From NCBI GenBank assembly GCA_031418215.1, contig JANOXC010000060.1, forward strand, positions 1 through 25,359: a stretch of 25,359 nucleotides of DNA, given 5' to 3'. Source of the DNA: JANOXC01 sp031418215. GTDB lineage: Bacteria; Bacteroidota; Bacteroidia; AKYH767-A; OLB10. This document shows, in pieces, positions 6,531-14,332 of this stretch. The notes under the pieces were generated by a model that ran no database searches, had not been told where the DNA came from, and saw only the letters and a list, made by a program, of their open reading frames with translations. Every line of letters starts with the position of its first letter. Within the stretch, counting starts at the first letter, position 1. Both the position numbers and the translations under genes were made by a program.

Positions 6531-7793
6531 CTACCTCAAAATATACATCCTGTGACCATCCAGCTTAATCAAAACAAACAAAAGAATAGTGAATGACCAC
6601 AACGAAGAACCTCCATAACTAAAAAATGGTAAGGGTATCCCAATAACTGGTGCCAGTCCGATTGCCATTCCTACATTGATCATAATATGAAAAAACAATA
6701 CTGAGGCAACACCATAAGCATAAATCCTGGTGTATTGCGAACGCTGCCGTTCTGCTATATATATAATGCGATACAGCATAGCGAGGAATAATAGCAACAC
6801 CAATGATGTTCCTGCAAAGCCCCATTCTTCTCCAACAGTACAAAAAATAAAATCCGTACTTTGCTCAGGAACAAAATCATATTTTGTTTGCGTTCCTTGC
6901 AAAAAACCTTTACCTATCAATCCACCTGATCCAATGGCAATTAAACTTTGATTTACGTTGTACCCTGCACCTTTTAAGTCAGACTTTTTTCCAATCAATA
7001 CATCAATACGATCACGCTGGTGGGTCTGCAACACATTGTTGTAGGCATAATCAACACTCATAATAACTCCGGATGCTACAACTGTGATGGCTAATATGGT
7101 TAACAAATTTTTTCTTGTTTTTCGCAGCAACAGATAAGCCAACAGCATAATTCCTACTACCACAATCAGCAAAGTAGTTTTAGCAATCATTAATGCCAAA
7201 ACAAATAGTACTACTGCAAAAAATCCGAACAGCAATACATTTTGCGTAAGTCCTTCCCTGTATAATACAAAGATGAAGGCTGCAAACACCATGGCTGAAC
7301 CTGTATCATTTTGCATTAAGATAATAATGGCAGGAATAGCCACAATAGCGCCGGCAACAATTTTAGTTTTCAAATCCTCCATCCTGATGTTTAAGGTACT
7401 GAGGTATTTAGCCAATGCCATATTAGTAGCAAACTTTGCAAATTCAGAAGGCTGCAATTTAAAACTGCCAATATCTATCCAGGCTACTGCACCTTTAACA
7501 TCCCTGGCAACCACTAAAACCACCAAAAGCAAAAACATGATTACACCATAAGTAGGATAAGAAAATGCGGCATAAAACTTTCCATCCACTACCAAAATAG
7601 CCATTGCAATAACAAGTGAGGTTCCAATCCAAATTAACTGCTTGCCGTAATTTTCATGGATGTCGAAAATACTTCTGTGCTCTTCATTGTAAACGGCAGC
7701 ATATATATTAAGCCACCCCATCAAAACAAACAGGAGGTACATGCTGACCATGAGCCAATCAATGTTTTCAAAAATATTTTTTTGTTGTCTCAC
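6531..7793 (-). CDS. rodA: Rod-shape SEDS peptidoglycan glycosyltransferase RodA
   Basis: The product is 420 residues with about ten hydrophobic segments. RodA polymerises lipid II into glycan strands of the lateral wall in partnership with PBP2. Family features are visible. GAVAWIDIGSFKLQPSE (101-117) includes the conserved Trp. IILMQNDTGSAM is at 157-168. FVPEQSTDFIF (307-317) has the conserved Asp 314 of the large extracytoplasmic loop, followed by GEEWGF. GIPLPFFSYGGSS (385-397) is the C-terminal signature. The start ATG overlaps the mrdA stop by 4 nt, showing translational coupling. It is the last gene of the rod operon, and its stop is followed directly by a heptamer tract. Confidence 0.95.
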   Translation of the reverse strand: MRQQKNIFENIDWLMVSMYLLFVLMGWLNIYAAVYNEEHRSIFDIHENYGKQLIWIGTSLVIAMAILVVDGKFYAAFSYPTYGVIMFLLLVVLVVARDVKGAVAWIDIGSFKLQPSEFAKFATNMALAKYLSTLNIRMEDLKTKIVAGAIVAIPAIIILMQNDTGSAMVFAAFIFVLYREGLTQNVLLFGFFAVVLFVLALMIAKTTLLIVVVGIMLLAYLLLRKTRKNLLTILAITVVASGVIMSVDYAYNNVLQTHQRDRIDVLIGKKSDLKGAGYNVNQSLIAIGSGGLIGKGFLQGTQTKYDFVPEQSTDFIFCTVGEEWGFAGTSLVLLLFLAMLYRIIYIAERQRSQYTRIYAYGVASVLFFHIMINVGMAIGLAPVIGIPLPFFSYGGSSLWSFTILLFVLIKLDGHRMYILR

Positions 7794-9721
7794 TTTTTCT
7801 TCTTCTTTTTAACCCCTTCTTGCTTAACATTCGCATCCTTACTAATACTGTCTTTTCGCACTATCGTTTTAAGGGAATCTGGTTGTCGTTTGGCTTGGCC
7901 AGCTAAAGCATATGTCAATAAGTTTCCGTCGAACATTCGTTTCTCAATAACAGGACGGCTGACACTATCCGTAAGATATTTCTCAATCATTAAACTGGCA
8001 ATTGGCGCTGCCCACTGAGCTCCCCAACCTCCATTCTCAATCACGATTGCAATGGCAATCTTTGGATTTTCCTTTGGCGCAAAACAAATGAACAACGAAT
8101 TGTCTTTTCCATGAGGATTCTGTGCCGTCCCCGTCTTGCCGCACCAACTGATGCCTTTGATTTTTGATGCTGCTGCAGTGCCTGCTTCCACAACATCTTC
8201 CATTCCATCCACAACAATTCCAAAATATTTTGGATCAACAGTTGTATAATGCGGTGTTGTATATTTTTTCAACTGCGTTTTCTTATCGCCAATATATTTA
8301 ATTACATGAGGCAAATAATAATGCCCACGATTGGCAATAGTTGCCGCTACGTTTGCCATCTGCAAAGGAGAAACTCCAAGTTCACCCTGTCCAATGCTTA
8401 AAGATATAATAGTTGAAGAACGCCAGCGGCCGGCACCGAAGTATTTATCATAATACCTGGTTGATGGAACATTTCCACTCAATACGTGAGGTAAATCAAT
8501 ATCGAGCTTAATACCCAATCCGAAACTCATTACATTATTTCGCCATGCTTCAAATGCTTCCTGCGTGCTTTGATATTTTTTATTATCAATTACAGCTCTG
8601 AACACATTGCAGTAATAGGTGTTGCAACTATGTTGTATAGCAGGCAATAATGAAATGTTGCCATGCTTTGCATCGCACTTCACTGTTATGCTGCCCATGT
8701 GATAACCACCATTGCAATAATAAGTAGTTCCTTCAGCAAGCGTTCCTTCCTGCTGACCAATTAATGACATTACCGGTTTGAAAGTTGAGCCGGGAGGATA
8801 GTATGACATCAATGCCCTGTTAAACAATGGAATCAAAGGATCCTTCAATAGTCGGGCATAATTATTTCCACGAACACGTCCAACCATTAAATTTGGATCA
8901 TAAGAAGGACTGGAAACCAATGCAAGTATTTCTCCCGTTGATGGTTCAATTGCAACAATACTTCCTACCTTATTTTGCATAAGATGCTCGCCATACTCCT
9001 GTAGTTTTGCATCGATGGAAGAAGTAAGATTGGCACCGGGAATTCCCAACGTATCATAAATACCTCCTTTGTAACTTCCTTTCTCACGATTAAAAACATC
9101 AACCATGATAATTCTTACACCACGCTTGCCTCGCAAATCATTTTCATAACTTTGCTCAATGCCGCTGATGCCGATGTAATCGCCCATCATATAGTATGGA
9201 TTTTTTTTGATCAGGTTTTCATTCACCTCACCAATGTATCCTAATAAATGAGCGGCCGTATTAAATGGATATTTTCTGAGTGTGCGCGGTTGAACATAAA
9301 AACCGGGATACTTATATAACTTCTCCTGAAAGGTAGCATAAGTCTCCGCTGAAAGTTGTTTCTCGAATATGGAAGATTTGATTCCGGAAAAAGCCCTTGT
9401 TTTATTGAGCTTCATCCTGAAGTCCTCAATAGGTATCTCAATCAATTTGCAGAACTCAACAGTATCCATTTCCTTCACCTGCCGTGGAATCACCATCAGG
9501 TCATACACTGTTTGATTGTATGCAAGGGTTTTTCCTTTTCTGTCATAAACCATTCCGCGTGCAGGATAATCAATCATGTATCGCAATACATTGTTGTTGG
9601 CTGAAATGGTATAGGCATCTTCCACAACCTGAATGATAAATAAACGGATGAGAAAGATTAAAACAACCGATGTAAAAATTCCAAGGATTACAAAACGTTG
9701 CCCGGCATTGGCATTGTTCAT
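7790..9721 (-). CDS. mrdA: Penicillin-binding protein 2 (elongasome transpeptidase)
   Basis: The product is 643 residues, normal for PBP2. One TM helix (about 10-31) anchors it in the inner membrane with the rest in the periplasm. The dimerisation/pedestal region begins near 52 with YPARGMVYDRKGKTLAYN. The transpeptidase domain carries SxxK at S312-K315 (PPGSTFKPV), SxN at S365-N367 (HSCN) and KTG at 529-531 (CGKTGTAQ). It crosslinks peptidoglycan made by RodA. The C-terminal tail is Lys-rich and ends in six consecutive Lys, which is unusual but may be simple codon slippage. Its ATG overlaps the mreD stop by 4 nt, and rodA overlaps its own stop by 4 nt. Confidence 0.96.
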   Translation of the reverse strand: MNNANAGQRFVILGIFTSVVLIFLIRLFIIQVVEDAYTISANNNVLRYMIDYPARGMVYDRKGKTLAYNQTVYDLMVIPRQVKEMDTVEFCKLIEIPIEDFRMKLNKTRAFSGIKSSIFEKQLSAETYATFQEKLYKYPGFYVQPRTLRKYPFNTAAHLLGYIGEVNENLIKKNPYYMMGDYIGISGIEQSYENDLRGKRGVRIIMVDVFNREKGSYKGGIYDTLGIPGANLTSSIDAKLQEYGEHLMQNKVGSIVAIEPSTGEILALVSSPSYDPNLMVGRVRGNNYARLLKDPLIPLFNRALMSYYPPGSTFKPVMSLIGQQEGTLAEGTTYYCNGGYHMGSITVKCDAKHGNISLLPAIQHSCNTYYCNVFRAVIDNKKYQSTQEAFEAWRNNVMSFGLGIKLDIDLPHVLSGNVPSTRYYDKYFGAGRWRSSTIISLSIGQGELGVSPLQMANVAATIANRGHYYLPHVIKYIGDKKTQLKKYTTPHYTTVDPKYFGIVVDGMEDVVEAGTAAASKIKGISWCGKTGTAQNPHGKDNSLFICFAPKENPKIAIAIVIENGGWGAQWAAPIASLMIEKYLTDSVSRPVIEKRMFDGNLLTYALAGQAKRQPDSLKTIVRKDSISKDANVKQEGVKKKKKK

Positions 9722-10239
9722 TTGTTACGCCCCTCCGGTTTCGTGAATAAATATTGGCTTATGATGATGAGTAATAAAGTTACAATGCTGCTGAGAATGA
9801 CCCTTAAAAAGGTGCTGAAAAATTCACTAAACCGAAACACTTCAATATAAAACAGAAAAAGATGATGTGAAAGCACCATAACAGATGCATAAACAATAAA
9901 CCACTTAAACCCAAACTTTTTAATTCCGGGCACGGCATCTGCATCATAACCATCACGTGGTGCAGTAATCTTCAGCCATCCCGGACGAAGATATCCAACA
10001 AGCAAGCATGCTGCAGCGTGCATACCCATTGTATTCATAAACATATCAATAACCAATCCCGTTGCAAGTGCAACAACAAGCAACAGCCCTTTTGGGATTC
10101 TCACCGGCAAAGTCAACAAAAATAATACATATAAAAATGGATTAATGAAACCCCCCAGTTGCAAATTATTAAGCACCAATACCTGCAAACCTACAAGTAT
10201 CAGGAACCTTATCAATATATATAATATCTCAATGATCAT
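9718..10239 (-). CDS. mreD: Rod-shape determining protein MreD
   Basis: The product is 173 residues and strongly hydrophobic, with five to six predicted TM helices (first about 4-26, last about 140-165). MreD is the integral membrane partner of MreC in the elongasome and has few conserved motifs, so the call rests on size, topology and its place between mreC and mrdA. It overlaps the end of mreC by 11 nt and the start of mrdA by 4 nt. GYLRPGWLKITAPRDGYD in the middle is a cytoplasmic or periplasmic loop. Confidence 0.85.
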   Translation of the reverse strand: MIIEILYILIRFLILVGLQVLVLNNLQLGGFINPFLYVLFLLTLPVRIPKGLLLVVALATGLVIDMFMNTMGMHAAACLLVGYLRPGWLKITAPRDGYDADAVPGIKKFGFKWFIVYASVMVLSHHLFLFYIEVFRFSEFFSTFLRVILSSIVTLLLIIISQYLFTKPEGRNK

Positions 10240-11065
10240 TTTGCATGGTGGCCTCCTCTAACCCACGTTGTTCGTTTTTCAAAAGATGGTCAATTACATA
10301 AACATAATTCAGGTTGTTAAAAGAAGTTGATAATTTTACTTGAATGTTATGAAAATTTGAGCCCGACTCCAGCTCCGACTTCTCCACTACTCCAATAAAA
10401 ATACCTGATGGATAAATGGATGAAAAAGATGTACTCACAATGGTATCACCTTTCTTTACCGGAACGGTCTTGTCAATTTCTCTCAATGTGGCATATTGCG
10501 GATCTTCACCATTCCATACCAATGAACCAAAAAATTCGTTTTTCTTAAACTTGGCGCTTATACGGGTGTCTTTATGCAACACCGACATAACTGTACAAAA
10601 ACGTGGTGACACCTGCTTTACAATTCCCACCAATCCCCTGGAAGTAATTACACCCATTTCCGGCTTAATGCCTTGTAAACTTCCCTTATCCAGGGTAATA
10701 TAATTATTTCTTTTGTTTACAGAATTATTAATGACCTTGGCAGTTATGTAAGTATATTGCTGTATATATATTGAGTCATTTACAGAGTCACGTTTAAACT
10801 CACTAATGTACAATGCTGAGGCCAGCTTGCTTTGCAATTGTGCATTTTCCCTGGCAAGTTGTTCGTTATTCGCCTTCAGATTTATATATTCTTTAACATA
10901 GCTCACTCCTTCCATTATATTGGCCACAACTGCATTGGATGCATTTAACACCGAAGCCTGCTGAAACTTACTGTTTTTAACAAGGAGATAAAAGCAAAAA
11001 GAAAGCAATAGCAAAAAGAGTAATGTAAAATTATTTCGCCAAAGCATTAAAAATAACAGACGCAT
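10229..11065 (-). CDS. mreC: Rod-shape determining protein MreC
   Basis: The product is 278 residues. A TM helix at about 10-28 (LWRNNFTLLFLLLLSFCFYL) is followed by a coiled coil at about 60-90 (NNEQLARENAQLQSKLAS). The periplasmic beta domain then carries the family pattern NYITLDKGSLQGIKPEMGVI, GLVGIVKQV and PVKKGDTIVSTSFSSIYPSGIFIGVV. MreC binds PBP2 and activates PBP2-RodA. The stop overlaps mreD by 11 nt. A 120-nt gap separates it from mreB upstream; no clear TAnnTTTG promoter is seen there, so it is probably read through from mreB. Confidence 0.94.
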   Translation of the reverse strand: MRLLFLMLWRNNFTLLFLLLLSFCFYLLVKNSKFQQASVLNASNAVVANIMEGVSYVKEYINLKANNEQLARENAQLQSKLASALYISEFKRDSVNDSIYIQQYTYITAKVINNSVNKRNNYITLDKGSLQGIKPEMGVITSRGLVGIVKQVSPRFCTVMSVLHKDTRISAKFKKNEFFGSLVWNGEDPQYATLREIDKTVPVKKGDTIVSTSFSSIYPSGIFIGVVEKSELESGSNFHNIQVKLSTSFNNLNYVYVIDHLLKNEQRGLEEATMQNDH

Positions 11066-11185
11066 TTATCAGGAATTATTTCTTAATGATAGATGAATGC
11101 CACAATAGTAAGTCTTAAAGAAAGCAAATGCACTATTAGAGCACCTCTCCGGAAAAACAACTGCTTCACGCATCGGTGAAAGCTA

Positions 11186-12208
11186 TTATGGAATGAGGAA
11201 CTTGAACCGATCGATGTTTTTCAATGCAATACCTGTACCCCTCACAACAGCGCGTAGAGGATCTTCTGCAATATGAACAGGCAGTTTAGTTTTCATGGAT
11301 ATCCTTTTATCCAATCCGCGCAGTAAAGCTCCGCCGCCGGTCAAATAAATTCCGGTACGGTAAATATCAGCTGATAACTCAGGAGGCGTGATCTCTAATG
11401 CCTTCAGAATGGCTTCTTCAATTTTTGAAATAGATTTATCGAGTGCGTGCGCTACTTCCGTATAGGAAACGGTGATCTCTTTTGGAATACCTGTCATCAA
11501 ATCCCTGCCATGAATGGCAAAATCAGGCGGTGGATTTTCAAGTTCAGGCAAGGCAGACCCAACTTCAATTTTAATTCTTTCTGCTGAACGTTCGCCAATA
11601 AGAATATTATGCTGACGACGCATGTAATCCCATATATCAGTCGTAAAACCATCACCGGCAACACGTATACTTTGATCGCAAACGATGCCACCCAAAGCAA
11701 TAACAGCAATTTCACTGGTGCCGCCGCCTATATCGATGATCATATTTCCCATCGGCTCCTCCACATCAATGCCAATTCCTATAGCTGCGGCCATTGGTTC
11801 ATGAATGAGATAAACCTCCTTGGCACCGGCATGCTCTGCTGAATCGCGTACCGCACGTTTTTCCACCTCTGTAATGCCGGATGGGATACAAATTACCATC
11901 CTTAAAGAAGGTGAAAAAAACCTGTTTCCGGAGCTGATCATACGGATCATCCCCTTTATCATTTGCTCGGCTGCCTCAAAATCAGCTATCACACCGTCCT
12001 TAAGCGGCCGAATTGTTTTAATGTTTTCATGTGTTTTGCCGTGCATCATCATGGCTTGCTTGCCAACGGCAATCACCTTGCCTGTCATTCGGTCAATTGC
12101 AACAATGGAAGGCTCATCTACCACAACCTTATCATTGTGAATGATAAGCGTATTGGCTGTTCCAAGGTCGATGGCAATTTCCTGTGTCAGAAAATCGAAG
12201 AGTCCCAT
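11186..12208 (-). CDS. mreB: Rod-shape determining actin homologue MreB
   Basis: The product is 340 residues from the ATG at 12208, the usual MreB length, beginning MGLFDFLTQEIAIDLGTANT, which contains the phosphate-1 loop. Other actin-fold signatures are IDIGGGTSEIAVIALGGI (phosphate 2) and GIYLTGGGALLRGLDKRI (adenosine motif). MreB forms membrane-associated filaments that orient the elongasome. An in-frame ATG at 12292 would add 28 residues, but these do not resemble the family and precede the canonical start, so the shorter form is favoured. It heads the mreBCD-mrdA-rodA operon. C-terminal residues RFKFLIP end the protein just 120 nt before mreC. Confidence 0.96.
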   Translation of the reverse strand: MGLFDFLTQEIAIDLGTANTLIIHNDKVVVDEPSIVAIDRMTGKVIAVGKQAMMMHGKTHENIKTIRPLKDGVIADFEAAEQMIKGMIRMISSGNRFFSPSLRMVICIPSGITEVEKRAVRDSAEHAGAKEVYLIHEPMAAAIGIGIDVEEPMGNMIIDIGGGTSEIAVIALGGIVCDQSIRVAGDGFTTDIWDYMRRQHNILIGERSAERIKIEVGSALPELENPPPDFAIHGRDLMTGIPKEITVSYTEVAHALDKSISKIEEAILKALEITPPELSADIYRTGIYLTGGGALLRGLDKRISMKTKLPVHIAEDPLRAVVRGTGIALKNIDRFKFLIP

Positions 12209-12332
12209 TCTGCGTCTTTTGGTTTTAGTATTTAGTGATGATATTGGAGTATTATAGCTGATCTTTCCTTCAGCAACGCCGGCTTGCTCCATTTAATATT
12301 ATTTGAGCATGAAGGTATTTCTAAAGCAGTTG

Positions 12333-12340
12333 CAAAGTTG
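12333..12340 (-). promoter_or_regulatory. Weak candidate -7 element for the mreB operon
   Basis: The minus strand reads CAACTTTG, one base from TAnnTTTG and close to the pyrG -7 box (TAACTTTG). No good TTTG is found 17-21 nt upstream. It would give a leader of about 120 nt to the preferred mreB start. Confidence 0.25.
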
Positions 12341-12481
12341 GTCTATTTTATTGGAATTATTAACGCTGCTATGTTTAAAATATATATGCTGATGTAAGGA
12401 ATATTTTAATTCCCGAAAACACAAATTCTAATTCCTTCATGCAGGTGTTTTTCAGAGCAGAAAACTGATTTGTAGATTGTA

Positions 12482-12543
12482 AAAAAAAATTATTTTTTTG
12501 CTTAAAATAAACAAGTGGTACTTGAACAAATAACAGATTTGTT
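12482..12543 (-). terminator. Possible terminator of the DUF2851-PspC transcript
   Basis: Two adjacent hairpins, AACAAAT/ATTTGTT (12525-12543, 5-nt loop) and CAAGT/ACTTG (12512-12524, 3-nt loop), are followed on the minus strand by T-rich runs down to about 12482. They start some 90 nt after the PspC-like stop. The stems are short and A/T-rich. Confidence 0.35.
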
Positions 12544-12635
12544 AACAACCTGATTAAATGTTGTCGCAATTATCATGCTAGACAAAGCATTCAGCAACTT
12601 GTTTTAAACATCCGTTTTTTTAACAGAAATATTCC

Positions 12636-12869
12636 TTACAAATCCCAAACACTACCGCGGCGGCGCTTCGATATCATATTCCGCAGGCGCATCCAAAAAG
12701 CCATGATCAGGTAAATAATGATGGGCGACCCAACTGTTAAAAAGGAAGAATAGATAAAAAACAAACGGATATTGGATGACTTAATATGAAGTATTTCACC
12801 CCACCATTCGCAAACACCAAAAGCCTGGCGCTCAAACCATGCTTTTATATTTTCTACTACCTTGTTCAT
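12636..12869 (-). CDS. Small PspC-domain-like membrane protein
   Basis: The product is 77 residues. FGVCEWWGEILHIKSSNIRL (17-36) matches the layout of PspC domains (GVCGGLAEYxxIDPTxVRL), and the following FFIYSSFLTVGSPIIIYLIM is the hydrophobic helix pair of that family. The usual GGL is replaced by EWW, so it is a diverged member. PspC proteins in enterobacteria sense envelope stress; here only an inner-membrane location can be inferred. The start overlaps the DUF2851 stop by 4 nt, so the two are translated together. The C-terminus is basic (SKRRRGSVWDL). Confidence 0.75.
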   Translation of the reverse strand: MNKVVENIKAWFERQAFGVCEWWGEILHIKSSNIRLFFIYSSFLTVGSPIIIYLIMAFWMRLRNMISKRRRGSVWDL

Positions 12870-14134
12870 TGATTAAGCAACTTGATTCCTATGTTGCAAA
12901 TTAAGCACTTTTTTTCCATGCAATACGTCTTTTTCAACTCTATTAATGCCTGCGACTGACTAGCACTTTTTACCTCCAGGCCCATTTTGCGCCAACCCCT
13001 GATTATCACATTCTCTTCGGACGGGCACTCTTCTAACCATTTAAGCGCTTTTGCAGACAAATGCTCATCTCCTTCTTTCTTACCGTAAATGAAAATAAAT
13101 GGCACGACAGTATTCACGATGATATTATCAATCGCCGATTGACCCAATGATTTTTGGCGGTATTTTGAAACTTTATCAGGCTGGTAATGGGTATTCCAAT
13201 ATTCACTTGCTGTTATATTGAGCAATTGACGCAACGAATGGCTATCATTTTGGTCAATACAACTTGACAACAGAGGAACATTGTAATGAATAAGTTGAGC
13301 AAATTGAACGAGCCGAATCGTTGGAAAATTATTGGGTCGCAACCGACCAAATTTCCATAAATGCCTTTCAATAGGTTGCAGCCCGTGCTTGTTTTTCAAA
13401 TGCTCAAATTCCTGAAAAAGACTTTTTGGATAGTCCTCTTTGTAAGTCGAGCTTAATAATCCAGCCTGTCCGAGAAGTAGCGCCTCCAGTTGAAATAAAT
13501 TATTTTTATGTCTTGAAAGTACCTTTAATGGCAGCGATCGGGCAAGTAATTCAAAAGGTACGGCATTCACTTTAAAGCCAAAATTTCGAGCTAAAAGCAT
13601 ATAAAAACAAGTTGCCCAGTTTCCCTTGTTTTCCGACAATAAATCAGTAATAAAAGTTGTCTTTTGTTCTAAACGCCCGATTAACACCCGCTCCAACCAT
13701 TGCTGAATGAGAAAAGGGTCAACATCCTTAATTAGACGGGCACAGGGTATCCAGTCTGTCGAATCAGCAAGCTTTTGATAACTCTCCCAACGCCATAATT
13801 CAAAATTGTTCTTTAATTCTACAACAGGAATGACCTGTCCGTCAGGACGCCTGATTATTTTATCGGACTCAAGCACTACATGCAGGATGACATTATCGAA
13901 AGCCCTGTCATGCTGGTGTTGATGCTTTAACCAATCGCCTGACTTAACATGCACTTCTACATTCCCGGCCCATTGGGTATCCCCAATCCTGATCCTGGCA
14001 TTAAAAAAATCAGGACCGGCATCATGGTTTTGATCTCCCGGATGCGCTACCGTGATGGCCTCTCCATCAGTGGTTCTGAGCTCTTTATTATATAAACGGT
14101 ATTTCCACAAATACCATAAAAAGGCTTCATTCAT
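12866..14134 (-). CDS. DUF2851 family protein
   Basis: The product is 422 cytosolic-looking residues with no signal peptide or TM helix. The N-terminal block GDQNHDAGPDFFNARIRIG (33-51) and WAGNVEVHVKSGDWLKHQ (55-72), followed by a His-rich HQHDRAFDNVILHVVLESD, is the conserved core of DUF2851, a family of unknown function found mainly in Bacteroidota. The conserved Asp, Glu and His residues in the block EVHVKSGDW suggest a metal-dependent or nuclease-like active site, but this is inference. Three cysteines near the C-terminus (C405, C410, C413) could bind a metal. It is divergent from pyrG across about 200 bp and coupled to the PspC-like gene. Confidence 0.85.
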   Translation of the reverse strand: MNEAFLWYLWKYRLYNKELRTTDGEAITVAHPGDQNHDAGPDFFNARIRIGDTQWAGNVEVHVKSGDWLKHQHQHDRAFDNVILHVVLESDKIIRRPDGQVIPVVELKNNFELWRWESYQKLADSTDWIPCARLIKDVDPFLIQQWLERVLIGRLEQKTTFITDLLSENKGNWATCFYMLLARNFGFKVNAVPFELLARSLPLKVLSRHKNNLFQLEALLLGQAGLLSSTYKEDYPKSLFQEFEHLKNKHGLQPIERHLWKFGRLRPNNFPTIRLVQFAQLIHYNVPLLSSCIDQNDSHSLRQLLNITASEYWNTHYQPDKVSKYRQKSLGQSAIDNIIVNTVVPFIFIYGKKEGDEHLSAKALKWLEECPSEENVIIRGWRKMGLEVKSASQSQALIELKKTYCMEKKCLICNIGIKLLNQ

Positions 14135-14296
14135 GGTTAGTAAGATGAATGTGACTTAATATGAAACTGGTTTAATCACGACTTAAAGATGGCCGCAATT
14201 AATAATTTAATGATTACGAAAATAATCATAATAATAACTCATTTCCTAATTTGCACACAACTCATTAACATTATTGTGTTTAGTGTGATTTTGTTA

Positions 14297-14326
14297 TTTG
14301 TAATATAACACTTTAGCATAACTTTG
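14297..14326 (+). promoter_or_regulatory. Consensus promoter of pyrG, giving a near-leaderless transcript
   Basis: TTTG (14297-14300), an 18-nt spacer and TAACTTTG (14319-14326) match both Bacteroidota boxes exactly. The -7 box ends only 6 nt before the pyrG ATG (14333), so transcription should begin within a few bases of the start codon. Confidence 0.7.
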
Positions 14327-14332
14327 CCTCCC

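Larger units (their letters stand above)
12293..12635. other. Non-coding stretch between mreB and the PspC-like gene
   Basis: This is 343 bp with no convincing ORF. It should hold the mreB promoter and the end of the DUF2851-PspC transcript. I see a weak promoter (12333-12340), two adjacent small hairpins with T-runs (12482-12543), and otherwise A/T-rich unique sequence. Confidence 0.6.

Noticed and set aside
12209..12292. 28-residue N-terminal extension of MreB from the ATG at 12292
   Set aside because: MreB proteins start at the MGLF...EIAIDLGTANT block; the extension has no family features. Not fully excluded, as the ATG at 12292 is in frame.
14324..14332. TTG start for pyrG (and similar TTG starts for pheS at 1794 and the phosphatase-like gene at 2956)
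   Set aside because: Each is closely followed by an in-frame ATG, and in pyrG the TTG is part of the -7 promoter box.
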